A stretch of 42,747 nucleotides of DNA from an uncultured Spartobacteria bacterium. Its GTDB lineage: Bacteria > Verrucomicrobiota > Verrucomicrobiia > Chthoniobacterales > UBA6821. Of this stretch, positions 18,903 through 26,387 are shown piece by piece. Under the pieces are notes generated by a model. That model saw only the letters and a program-made list of their open reading frames with translations. It was not told the DNA's origin and made no database searches. Every line of letters starts with the position of its first letter. The first letter of the stretch is position 1. A program made the translations under genes and the position numbers. The stretch spans positions 1 through 42,747 of the forward strand of contig CAIPWR010000045.1 of assembly GCA_903868795.1 (NCBI GenBank), written 5' to 3'.

Positions 18903-20075
18903 ATGCCCGATTTCTCTCCATCCCAACCTCAATCGCAAATCACGGAGTTGCAGCACGGCCTTCCTCCGCGCGGCTTCCTGCCCAAGGCGTGGATCTTCTC
19001 TCTCTCGTTCTGGCCGCTGCAGATCGGAGGGTGGTGTTTCTTCAGCCTGATCCCGATCGGGGTGTGGCTTTCCCATTCGTTCGCGGATCCGATGGTGCGC
19101 TGGCTTTTCCTGATCCGTCCGGTGACGGGCTTCCTGATCACTCTGGGGTGTCGGCCGTTCTGCTCACGGATCTTTGAGACAAGGTGCAGTCTGCTGAGGC
19201 TGTTCTTCACGATCCTCCTCGCCTCGCTGGTGATCGGTTTCCTGGAGTTGCAGGGATCGCTCTTGCTGGGCCATTTCCTGGGAATCGAGCAAACCGAATC
19301 CAAGGCTCAAGGGATTGTGTCGGCCATGCTCCTGATGAGGTCAGGGCTCCTCTTTATCTGGTTTGTCCTCTACTTCAGTCTGAAAAATCTCCGCCGTAGC
19401 GTCGAGCTGGAGAGGAGAACCCAGGATGCGGAGCTCCAACTGCTCCGCTCTCAGGTGAATCCCCACTTCCTCTTCAATGCCCTGACCACAATCATGGAGG
19501 TCGGCAAGGAGAACGCGCAGGTGGTCGCAGTCACTCAGTCACTCTGCGAGTATCTCCGGTTCTCCCTCACTCAGGGACAAGGGCAGGGTGAGGACCGGCA
19601 TGCCCTCAATGAGGAGTTGGAAGCCTTGAGAAGCTATCTGGAAGTGGAGAAGACACGCTTTGAGGAAGATCTGGAGTATGCCTTCGAGGTGGAGGTCGCT
19701 GCCGGCAGGGCGCGGGTTCCCTCGGCTCTGGTCCAGCCATTGCTCGAGAATGCGATCAAGTATGGCCAGCGGACAAGTCCAAAGCCGCTGAGAATCCATA
19801 TCTCCGCCTCGGTCACGGGTGATCAGACCTCGGCGATGCTCCATCTGACGGTCAGCAATACGGGATCGTGGGTGGAGCCTCACCTAGCCAACTCCCTCGG
19901 CACGGGGACTGCCAATCTCCGGAGGCGGCTCCAGCTGATCTATGGGGACGATGCTTCCCTCAAGCTGAGTCATGCCGAAGGGGTGGTCACCGCATGCGTC
20001 TCGCTCCCGACGATCTCCCCGTTACCTCCGACACGCAGCAATCAGTCACCTGATCAGTCGATAACCACCCCATGA
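18903..20075 (+). CDS. LytS-type sensor histidine kinase, second pair
   Basis: A 390-residue membrane kinase from ATG 18903; an in-frame GTG at 18867 would add 12 residues, but GAGGG lies 6-10 bases before this ATG. Hydrophobic segments lie near residues 38-58, 66-82, 98-125 and 138-160. The H-box is QVNPHFLFNALTT with His188, the N-box ALVQPLLENAIKYG, and the end has GTGTANLRRRLQLIYG. It overlaps its response regulator by 4 bases (ATGA). It faces PEP-CTERM gene 2 across site C, which suggests control of, or by, the sorting regulon. Confidence 0.92.
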   Translation: MPDFSPSQPQSQITELQHGLPPRGFLPKAWIFSLSFWPLQIGGWCFFSLIPIGVWLSHSFADPMVRWLFLIRPVTGFLITLGCRPFCSRIFETRCSLLRLFFTILLASLVIGFLELQGSLLLGHFLGIEQTESKAQGIVSAMLLMRSGLLFIWFVLYFSLKNLRRSVELERRTQDAELQLLRSQVNPHFLFNALTTIMEVGKENAQVVAVTQSLCEYLRFSLTQGQGQGEDRHALNEELEALRSYLEVEKTRFEEDLEYAFEVEVAAGRARVPSALVQPLLENAIKYGQRTSPKPLRIHISASVTGDQTSAMLHLTVSNTGSWVEPHLANSLGTGTANLRRRLQLIYGDDASLKLSHAEGVVTACVSLPTISPLPPTRSNQSPDQSITTP

Positions 20076-20938
20076 GCCCGCATTCCTCCAGACGCGGTGC
20101 GATGCCCAAGGAGGCGGTGGGGAGTAAGCCCGACCTGATCCGGGCGATCCTCGTCGATGACGAAAGGCTCATGCGTCAGCATCTGCGGGGTCACCTCGGG
20201 AATCATCCCGAGATCGAGATCGTGGGGGAGGCCGACTCGGTGACCTCGGCCTGGCAGCTTATCTCGGAGGTTCATCCCGAGGTGGTCTTCCTCGATGTGC
20301 AGATGGCTCCCCAGGATGGATTTGAGTTGCTACCGCTGCTGGAGGAGCTGTCGGAGCCTCCCCCCGCCGTTGTATTCGTGACGGCCTACGACCAGTTTGC
20401 GATACGGGCCTTCGATACCAATGCCCTCGATTACCTGACTAAGCCGATCATTCCCGAGCGACTGGAACGGACGCTGGAGAAGATCCGACAGGATCGGATG
20501 ATCAATAGACTCATCAGTGCCTCCTCCATCACGGCGGGCACTGTGAACCCCTCCCCCACTCCGGATGATGCTGTCCGGAATGATGAACGGAAACTGGGCC
20601 CCGAGGATCTGGTGATGCTCTCGGAGAAGCCATCGCTCCGTATGATCCGGACACGGGAAATCCGCGCCGTGGAGGCGCAGGGGAACTACGCGCTTTTCTA
20701 CCTGGCGGGGGACAAAACCATCCTGATGACCAAGGCGATGCATCACTGGGAGGAGATCCTCCCGGCTGAACTCTTCCTGAGAGCGCACCGCAGCCTGCTG
20801 GTGAATGTCGAGTTGATCACCGGGATCGAGAAGATGTCCCGTAATGAGTATCAGCTCACCTTCAAGGACCTCTCCAAGCCGATCAGCGTGAGCCGCCTCG
20901 CCCTACAGCGGATCAAGGAGAAGGTGCCGAGGCTGTAG
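20072..20938 (+). CDS. LytTR-family response regulator, second pair
   Basis: A 288-residue regulator. Receiver domain: AILVDDERLM, phosphoacceptor Asp75 in VVFLDVQMAPQDGF, Thr in VVFVTAYDQF and Lys in YLTKPI. The LytTR domain spans about residues 185-288, with AVEAQGNYALFYLAG, FLRAHRSLLVNVELI and ISVSRLALQRIKEKV. It has an N-terminal extension of about 22 residues and a longer linker than the paralogue at 4351. Possible target sites are the TTCGT direct repeats at 10002, 12705, 18773 and 26111. Confidence 0.92.
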   Translation: MSPHSSRRGAMPKEAVGSKPDLIRAILVDDERLMRQHLRGHLGNHPEIEIVGEADSVTSAWQLISEVHPEVVFLDVQMAPQDGFELLPLLEELSEPPPAVVFVTAYDQFAIRAFDTNALDYLTKPIIPERLERTLEKIRQDRMINRLISASSITAGTVNPSPTPDDAVRNDERKLGPEDLVMLSEKPSLRMIRTREIRAVEAQGNYALFYLAGDKTILMTKAMHHWEEILPAELFLRAHRSLLVNVELITGIEKMSRNEYQLTFKDLSKPISVSRLALQRIKEKVPRL

Positions 20939-21290
20939 GGGGTGATCGGATATCGGGGATCGGGGATGGGGGATAGGGCAGAAAGGGATAGCCACAACAT
21001 GGAATGCTGGGAAGCATGATGGTGCCTTTGAAAAAGCCTGCAGGGTGAGTTATCCCGCAGGGGGGAACCAAGTCCGTGGGAACGGACGCGGTAGACAACG
21101 ACGGAGTCGTTGCCCGGAGGGCACCACGGCTTTGCGGGAGCAAAGTGGTGTCAAAAAGAAGGCCGTTAGGCTGAAGACTGTTAGACTGTTAGGAAGATTC
21201 AGTCCCAAGTCCGTGGGAACGGACGCGGTAGATCACGCAGTCGCGTGACCCGCAGGGCGGCACCGTCCGCCGGGAGGCGGATGCCATCAA
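20939..21290. repeat. Mosaic hairpin-repeat block between regulator 2 and yefM
   Basis: Bases 20990-21043 carry the ATGCT-GGGA-AGCAT repeat. Bases 21071-21150 carry a GGGA cluster in which GTAG is followed by CAACGAC-GGA-GTCGTTG, where the copy at 16023 has TCACGC-AGTC-GCGTGA. Bases 21161-21202 carry the CTGTTAGG repeat. Bases 21209-21285 carry a second GGGA cluster ending with arms TCCGCC/GGCGGA. No gene is seen. Confidence 0.78.
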
Positions 21291-21312
21291 AAAAAGTTGA
21301 CCCAGAATGAAT

Positions 21313-21330
21313 TGGACAGGATATTGTCCA
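21313..21330 (+). promoter_or_regulatory. Palindromic operator before yefM
   Basis: TGGACA-GGATAT-TGTCCA has perfect 6-base arms and ends one base before the ATG at 21332. A YefM dimer or YefM-YoeB complex is the likely ligand. With no room for a ribosome binding site between operator and ATG, the transcript may be almost leaderless. Confidence 0.55.
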
Positions 21331-21331
21331 T

Positions 21332-21604
21332 ATGACGGCCCTTACCTACTCTGCAGCCAGGGAAAATCTGGCCTCCACCATGGATCGGGTCTGTCAGGAT
21401 CATGCCCCGGTCATCATCACGCGCAACCGTGATCAGGCGGTCGTGATGCTATCGCTCGAAGACTTCGAGTCACTTCAGGAAACTGCTTACCTCCTTCGCT
21501 CCCCTGCCAATGCGAGGCGTCTTCTCGACTCCATCGGGAGTCTCGATTCAGGAAAAAAAGTCTCCAAAAAACTCAAGGATCTGACGGCGCTGGCACCAGC
21601 ATGA
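21332..21604 (+). CDS. yefM: YefM-type antitoxin
   Basis: A 90-residue Phd/YefM antitoxin starting MTALTYSAARENLASTMDRV, with APVIITRNRDQAVVMLSLEDFESLQ split across the DNA-binding fold and the acidic linker. The C-terminal residues from LLRSPANARRLLDSI bind YoeB. The start is fixed by the operator just upstream and the stop overlaps yoeB by 4 bases (ATGA). Confidence 0.93.
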   Translation: MTALTYSAARENLASTMDRVCQDHAPVIITRNRDQAVVMLSLEDFESLQETAYLLRSPANARRLLDSIGSLDSGKKVSKKLKDLTALAPA

Positions 21605-21861
21605 ACCTCCTCTTCTCCCCGCAGGCATGGGAGGACTATCTGCACTGGCAGCAGACGGATAAAAAGGTCGTCCGCAGAATCCATGAACTCCTCCGCGACA
21701 CAATCAGATCACCCCACCAAGGGATCGGGAAACCAGAGCCTTTGAAACACGCTCTTAGCGGATTCTGGTCGCGACGGATCAACGAGGAGCACCGGATGGT
21801 CTATCGAATCTCCGGCAAGAATCTGGAAATCGCCCAACTGAGGTTTCATTACGCGGATTAG
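21601..21861 (+). CDS. yoeB: YoeB-type ribosome-dependent mRNA endonuclease toxin
   Basis: An 86-residue toxin aligned end to end with E. coli YoeB. The catalytic positions match its numbering: Glu46 in GKPEPLKH, Arg65 in EEHRMVY and His83 in LRFHY. YoeB cuts mRNA in the ribosomal A site when free of YefM. A relic of the GGGA-hairpin repeat follows at 21905-21990. Confidence 0.95.
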   Translation: MNLLFSPQAWEDYLHWQQTDKKVVRRIHELLRDTIRSPHQGIGKPEPLKHALSGFWSRRINEEHRMVYRISGKNLEIAQLRFHYAD

Positions 21862-21904
21862 CTTTATCAGCGAATCACGAAGCATCCTCAGTCTGATTCC
21901 CTCT

Positions 21905-21990
21905 CCTGCTGTGGCTAAAACTCCTGAAGGGAAATTGGCCACAACATCGAATGCTGGGAAGCATGATGGTGTCTTTGAAAAAACCCGCCT
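21905..21990 (+). repeat. GGGA-hairpin repeat after yoeB
   Basis: GCTGTGGCTAAAACTCCTGAA leads into GGCCACAACATCGAATGCTG and GGAAGCATGATGG, forming the ATGCT-GGGA-AGCAT hairpin at 21951-21964. It ends in AAAACCCGCCTTCC, part of a PEP-CTERM-type terminator arm, close to the stop of the next minus-strand gene. Confidence 0.7.
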
Positions 21991-22002
21991 TCCTCGCTAC
22001 CC

Positions 22003-22695
22003 TCAATTCCCGCTCCACTGGTAGCCGTAGCTCGCCGGAGGGTTCGCATGGAAGGTGGGTGCTCCGGAACCATCCCAATAGATGGGGATGAAGTCGGTGT
22101 GACCATCCGCAAAGCAGACGACGCTCTTGGCATTCGCTGTGGCATTGGTGCCGGAACCGGTAGGAGCATGGAGTGAGTAGGGAACGACCGCACAAACCTC
22201 CACTAGAAGTAGGGTGGAGGCAGGCTTGGTCATCTGCGAAATCCGGACACCCGCAAGTCCGGGAAAGGTAGGGCTCAGCTGGTTTGCTCCGCTGAAGAGG
22301 TAGTCGGGTCGGGCCATCGTACCAGTCTTCTTCACAGGGCAGCGGAAGGAGGTGGGATTGGCTGCCGCCTGATCGGAGGTCATGTTCAAATACGGGAGCA
22401 GGAGCGCTGCGTAATCGAACCAAATGCCGCTATTGATATTCCCATAGGTCGGGGAGGGATTGAGCGGAAGTTGACCCTCATTATCCTGGGCGTAGAGGAG
22501 CAGCGCCTTGCCAAGCGATCCGATCTGACTGACGCACTGGGTCCGCTGGGCATTGGCCCGAGCCGATGAGAACGCGGGGAATAGTAAAGCCGCGAGCACG
22601 GCGATGATCGCGATCACCACGAGCAACTCGACCAGGGTGAAGGCAGCTCCTCGATGAAACGATGAGGAATCAGCGCTAGTAGGTCTTGATTGCAT
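22003..22695 (-). CDS. Prepilin-type N-terminal cleavage/methylation domain protein
   Basis: A 230-residue pseudopilin-like protein. A short leader ends at RGAAFTLVELLVVIAIIAVL, the type IV prepilin signal with the conserved Glu at +5. A globular domain follows with a conserved-looking CVSQIGSLGKALLLYAQDN and, near the end, VVCFADGHTDFIP, the H-X-D-G style motif of the large DUF1559-like family of Verrucomicrobiota and Planctomycetota. Such proteins are cleaved by a prepilin peptidase elsewhere in the genome. The role of this family is unknown; secretion or surface filaments are possible. Confidence 0.88.
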   Translation of the reverse strand: MQSRPTSADSSSFHRGAAFTLVELLVVIAIIAVLAALLFPAFSSARANAQRTQCVSQIGSLGKALLLYAQDNEGQLPLNPSPTYGNINSGIWFDYAALLLPYLNMTSDQAAANPTSFRCPVKKTGTMARPDYLFSGANQLSPTFPGLAGVRISQMTKPASTLLLVEVCAVVPYSLHAPTGSGTNATANAKSVVCFADGHTDFIPIYWDGSGAPTFHANPPASYGYQWSGN

Positions 22696-22827
22696 GATGA
22701 GAGAAGTGAGCTCGAGAGCGGTGCCGCCATTAGATAATGTTCAGTTTCTAAAAGGCAAAACGTGCACTTTCCCCGATGTTTTAGGGAGTAAGCAGGGCTG
22801 ATGGAAGGAAAGGATGAAGTTGGGCCG

Positions 22828-24579
22828 TCACCCGAAGGGGCAGCTTTTCGGATCGATGCGGTGCATCCAGTGAAGAAGCAGTTTTTTCTGATCATCGGTC
22901 CGGTCGCCTTCCAGTGACTTGCTCAGCAGGGAGATGACCTTCATCTTATTGCTGGGATCGCCCTGCTTCTCGATGGCCCGCACCCGCTCAAGCACGAGGC
23001 GGAAGGAGGTTGAGGGATCCGTGGAGAATGCGGCGGCCTGCTCGAAGCTCGACTCGGCATCCCTGTAATCTCCCGCATCATACTGGGCAGCACCCAGCGC
23101 CTCGAGGTAGAGGCTCTCGTGCTTCTCTCGGGAACGGCGCCTGAGTTCAGCGGCGGCGTCGAGGACCGATCCATGATGGGCCAGAATGATCCGACAATAA
23201 TCGCTCCACTTGGTGGCGGAAGATCCGGCGGGGTCACGCAGGCGGGCATAGGGTCGATAGAGAGGATCGCCCACCAGCACGCTCATCCAGGAGAGGACGG
23301 GCTGTGCCGCGTAGTAACTCTCGACCAGGGTATGACCGGCCAGGAGCATGCGTGCGAGCGTGCCGAGGTCCGTGGTGAAGCCGAGGTAAGGCTCGTAGAC
23401 ATTGCCGAGCGATGCTGCAGCACCATGCATGAGGAGTGGGCCTGTCCAGCCCTGCTTGGGATTGCGAAGCGTCGAGGCGCTGAAGGAGTGGAGATGGAAG
23501 GCCAAGGCGCCCGACTGGAAGCGGAATCCGGGGTCGGCGAAGGGCCCGTCGATGGTTCCGCTATACCAGCCGTAGTAGGCGGAGACTTCGGGCAGGGGAA
23601 ACCCCTCGTGGATCGTCTCCGGCAGGTCGTCGCAGAGGACCGGAATCCCGTTCTGCCGCATGGCGGCGGCAGCGATGCGGATCCAGTCATCCCCAAGCTT
23701 GTAGGTGCCGTCCGTGAGGGAACGCAGGTCGTTGATCCCCCAGCCCCAGAGCCCCTCGTGCTCTGCCCTGATCCCGTCGAGAACCATGCTTCTGACACAT
23801 TCAGCCGTGGGGCCATCGAGCCTGGCCACCATGAGATAGCCGGGAGGGATTCGCTTCTTTGGAGGCGGCGTGCCAAGGGGATCTGGATCAGGATCGGGAT
23901 CGGATGCAGAGTGGGGATCGGCCATGCCATCACGCTTCTTGATGCAGTAGGGACTCCCAAGAGGCCCGAGCGTCGGGTGCTGGAAGCAGCCCATCATGGA
24001 GAGTTCCGAATCAACGGAGGCCGAGTTGCAGGTCGCATAGACCGGAGGAGCAGGCGGTGATGAAGGCAGCGAGCCCGAAGGCCCATGCGGCGTGGCTACA
24101 TGAGATGATTGCGGAGAAGACTGCGGCGATGAAGAGGCCGGAGAAGAGGGTGGCAAGGGCGGGATCCATGGGGCGATCTTGAGTGGCATCCCCTTGATGA
24201 GTACGAGAAGGCTTACCTGGCTGGCAACCAAGCGGATCTTTCCCGAGGGGCTGCGGGCGAACTGCCAGTATCCCCTCTTCACGAACTCCTCCACCAAGGG
24301 GCCCTCGATGCTCTTTTCGTAATCACTCCTCGAGATCTCCTCGCTCAGAGGGGTCGTCAGGCTGATCTCATGATTAGGATCGATGTGACGCGCCCCGCAG
24401 TAGAAGTCGGCCAGTTCCTTCCCTGCTGGATCAGCCGCATTATAGACGACCACCGTAGCCGCCGCATCCCGCGCAGAAGCATTTTCAGATGATGCCGCAT
24501 CAGGTCCGGCATGAAGTCCCATACAGGTAAGCACCTCGAGAAGCAGTGCGATCATAAAGGGGTTGCACGGGAAGATCAT
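22828..24579 (-). CDS. TIGR03790-family protein
   Basis: A 583-residue exported protein. A signal peptide (MIALLLEVLTCMGLHAG, cleavage near AGPDA) is followed by VVVYNAADPAGKELADFYCG and EEISRSDYEKSIEGPL, which mark TIGR03790, a family of unknown function found in many genomes with PEP-CTERM systems. A Pro/Ser-rich insert lies near residues 145-180, then the second part with YLMVARLDGPTAECVRSM and FHLHSFSASTLRNP. The C-terminal 110 residues contain TPR-like helices (AQYDAGDYRDAESSFEQAAA). The upstream element is shared with the CPBP gene. Confidence 0.85.
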   Translation of the reverse strand: MIFPCNPFMIALLLEVLTCMGLHAGPDAASSENASARDAAATVVVYNAADPAGKELADFYCGARHIDPNHEISLTTPLSEEISRSDYEKSIEGPLVEEFVKRGYWQFARSPSGKIRLVASQVSLLVLIKGMPLKIAPWIPPLPPSSPASSSPQSSPQSSHVATPHGPSGSLPSSPPAPPVYATCNSASVDSELSMMGCFQHPTLGPLGSPYCIKKRDGMADPHSASDPDPDPDPLGTPPPKKRIPPGYLMVARLDGPTAECVRSMVLDGIRAEHEGLWGWGINDLRSLTDGTYKLGDDWIRIAAAAMRQNGIPVLCDDLPETIHEGFPLPEVSAYYGWYSGTIDGPFADPGFRFQSGALAFHLHSFSASTLRNPKQGWTGPLLMHGAAASLGNVYEPYLGFTTDLGTLARMLLAGHTLVESYYAAQPVLSWMSVLVGDPLYRPYARLRDPAGSSATKWSDYCRIILAHHGSVLDAAAELRRRSREKHESLYLEALGAAQYDAGDYRDAESSFEQAAAFSTDPSTSFRLVLERVRAIEKQGDPSNKMKVISLLSKSLEGDRTDDQKKLLLHWMHRIDPKSCPFG

Positions 24580-24583
24580 TTCT

Positions 24584-24626
24584 CAACCTTAATAGAGAAC
24601 AGATTCACTCGGCACGGTCTGTATCA
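24584..24626 (-). promoter_or_regulatory. Upstream element shared with the CPBP gene
   Basis: The minus strand reads GACCGTGCCGAGTGAATCTG then TTCTCTATTAAGGTTGAG, ending 4 bases before the ATG. The counterpart lies at 11598-11640. AAGG at its end could act as a weak ribosome binding site. Confidence 0.4.
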
Positions 24627-24711
24627 AAACAAAAACAGCCCTCCCTTTGGGGAAAGGATGAAGTCAAAATGATGAAGGATGAATCGAGCAGAGGCCGGGG
24701 AAGAAGGCCTG

Positions 24712-24887
24712 CAGTCAGAGTTCTCCCGCAGGGGCGCAGAGGCGCGGAGATGGATCTTGAAGTAACTGACCAAAACAAAAACCCGCCTCCCTTTTCAGGA
24801 AGACGGGTTTCTTTAGAGTGTTGGGGTTGAAACTAGGGCCTAGAAGCTTGGGCCTAGAGTTTCTACCCCTCGAGCCTTTTCTCGCTG
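24712..24887 (-). repeat. PEP-CTERM-type 3' tail and terminator without an intact PEP-CTERM gene
   Basis: It matches the tail of PEP-CTERM gene 1: CTAGAG-rich 3' UTR, terminator hairpin at 24777-24810 (AAACCCGTCTTCC/GGGAGGCGGGTTT), and the CTTCAAGATCCATCTCCGCG segment. It lies directly after the small frame at 24888-25085. The rest of the gap 24580-24711 shows only the shared upstream element and repeat fragments. Confidence 0.75.
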
Positions 24888-25085
24888 TTAGGCCGACAGG
24901 GCGAGAGCCTCGGATGAGTCCTTGGCAACGGAGTCACAAGGGACGGAAACCTGGACAGCGTCACTCCTCTCTTCGTGTCCCCTGACGGATTCGGATGTCT
25001 CTGTGATTGGCTTTTGCTCCTCGGTGGCTTCAGATCGGTAGCATCGGCTGTAGGATTTGAATCCTGAACTTCTTTTCCAAGGCAT
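24888..25085 (-). CDS. Small hypothetical ORF ending in a PEP-CTERM-like tail
   Basis: A 65-residue frame starting MPWKRSSGFKSY, polar and acidic in the middle (SEATEEQKPITETSES), ending SSEALALSA. The last residues and the bases after the stop align with the ends of PEP-CTERM proteins 2 and 3 (EALAA), but no VPEPS motif or membrane segment is present. It may be a decayed PEP-CTERM gene or a chance frame. Confidence 0.3.
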   Translation of the reverse strand: MPWKRSSGFKSYSRCYRSEATEEQKPITETSESVRGHEERSDAVQVSVPCDSVAKDSSEALALSA

Positions 25086-25089
25086 GGTG

Positions 25090-25272
25090 CTACTGGCGTT
25101 GAAGAGAGGTGCAATCTGGCAGCCAAGGCTTCCAGTTCGACTCGTGTTCGGTTCCTTCTCTGCGGGGCAATATTCCCCCCTCCCTATCCCCCTTCCAGAC
25201 GAAGAGGGCAGAAAAGAGTGCCATGAGAAGATAACGAGCCATACCTGGGGGATGGGTGTCTTTCATGCTCAT
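25090..25272 (-). CDS. Possible small hydrophobic protein after PEP-CTERM gene 3
   Basis: A 60-residue frame starting MSMKDTHPPGMARYL and containing LMALFSALFVWK, the end of the 27-residue peptide at 17895. Here the stop is lost and a basic, charged tail follows. It sits 44 bases after PEP-CTERM gene 3. Pairing with the other copy is the only support for coding. Confidence 0.3.
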   Translation of the reverse strand: MSMKDTHPPGMARYLLMALFSALFVWKGDREGGILPRREGTEHESNWKPWLPDCTSLQRQ

Positions 25273-25315
25273 GAGGAGAGACGGATTTGTTTGGAGTTCT
25301 TCTCGACGCAACGAA

Positions 25316-26023
25316 TTAAGCGGCGAGAGCCTCCAGTTCAGAGGCTTCCTTGCGGCGCTTCACGATCACGAATCCTGCGATGCAAGCCACGAGGAGCAGG
25401 GAAGTTGCAACCTGAGAAGGCTCGGGGACTGCGGCAACATCAGAAGGAGCAGCCACGGGGACAGCCACAGGATTATCGATCTCCCAAGTCCCAACAATGG
25501 GCACAGATTGATTTAGACTCATCCCAGGACGCCCAAAAGAAACAGTACCGCTGAATCCGTTGGATGGCAGAAGATAAGCAAAGGCTGACAAATCCAAAGC
25601 AGCAGAACCATAGAACGCAGTGCCTGTTGTCTCCGTAATGGTTCCAGTTGGCGCGGCAAAGTTAAGTGTGGCCGCCCCGCCATTAATCGCCATAGACAAA
25701 CTATCTCCCGTGTTATCGGTTAAATTCCCGGTCGCAACCCAAGCGACACCATTAGTCATCCCTGTAGCACTGGTAAAGAAATTCATTACTCCATAAGAAT
25801 CAACAATTTGCTTACTTAGTTCAGCAGCATTAAATGCAGTAAATGATCTACCGCTTAATGTACCGGTAGCTCCGGTAGATCCCCCCGTTGCCGTGAAGAT
25901 AACATTACTGGGGTTAGAATCATTGATAGAGAAAACAAGTGCAGCTCTCGCAGATCCTGCGAATGAGGTGAGTCCTGCGGCGAGCGCAAGAGCGAGGTAT
26001 TTGGCGAGGATGGTCTTTTTCAT
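25316..26023 (-). CDS. PEP-CTERM sorting domain protein 3
   Basis: A 235-residue secreted protein from ATG 26023; the frame is open to 26074 but that part precedes a clear signal peptide (MKKTILAKYLALALAAGLTS, then FAGSARA). The middle (about 28-195) is Gly/Thr/Ala-rich and unlike the other two. The sorting tail has VPEPS at 199-203, SLLLVACIAGFVIV and KRRKEASELEALAA. The central DNA is AT-richer than the ends. Site D lies about 120 bp upstream. The leader ends CCAACCCCATG with no Shine-Dalgarno motif. Confidence 0.92.
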   Translation of the reverse strand: MKKTILAKYLALALAAGLTSFAGSARAALVFSINDSNPSNVIFTATGGSTGATGTLSGRSFTAFNAAELSKQIVDSYGVMNFFTSATGMTNGVAWVATGNLTDNTGDSLSMAINGGAATLNFAAPTGTITETTGTAFYGSAALDLSAFAYLLPSNGFSGTVSFGRPGMSLNQSVPIVGTWEIDNPVAVPVAAPSDVAAVPEPSQVATSLLLVACIAGFVIVKRRKEASELEALAA

Positions 26024-26110
26024 GGGGTTGGGTTTTAGAGTTGGAGCTCGTTGCGCAGGTTTCACCGCGCACATCGCGCATCTGTGTTATCCGCTAACGA
26101 TAAAAACCTG

Positions 26111-26172
26111 AAAAGAAACCCGCCCCATCGCCCCAAAAATGTGACGAATCGGGATTATCTTGGACGAATTGG
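26111..26172 (-). promoter_or_regulatory. Shared upstream module, site D (PEP-CTERM gene 3)
   Basis: The minus strand has CCAATTCGTCC and CCCGATTCGTCA, 20 bp apart. The second core is followed by CACATTTTTGG and, exactly 25 bases on, by TTTCTTTT where the other three sites have TTTCGGTT. The flanks differ from sites B and C, so the shared positions are more likely functional than copied. Confidence 0.55.
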
Positions 26173-26387
26173 CAAGAGAGGGACAAAAACCTAAAATCCA
26201 TTGATGCCGAAAGGCACGAAAAAGCGATCCGGAGACATCATGTCGGAATGTTCATCACCGAGAGCAAACCGAGGGGGATCCGAGGGATAGGTTGAAGGTA
26301 TGGCGCCATTCCTGCAGTCCTCTTCCGTAACTCGGTGGGGCCTCGGTTGTTTCCTCTGTGGTAAAAGATTTCGGCACCTCGCTGTTT

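Noticed and set aside
10081-21202. GTTAGGC in the repeats and GCCTAAC at PEP-CTERM stops look like integron attC core sites (GTTRRRY/RYYYAAC)
   Set aside because: No correctly spaced pair of both core types forms an attC hairpin on one strand, and no intI gene is seen.
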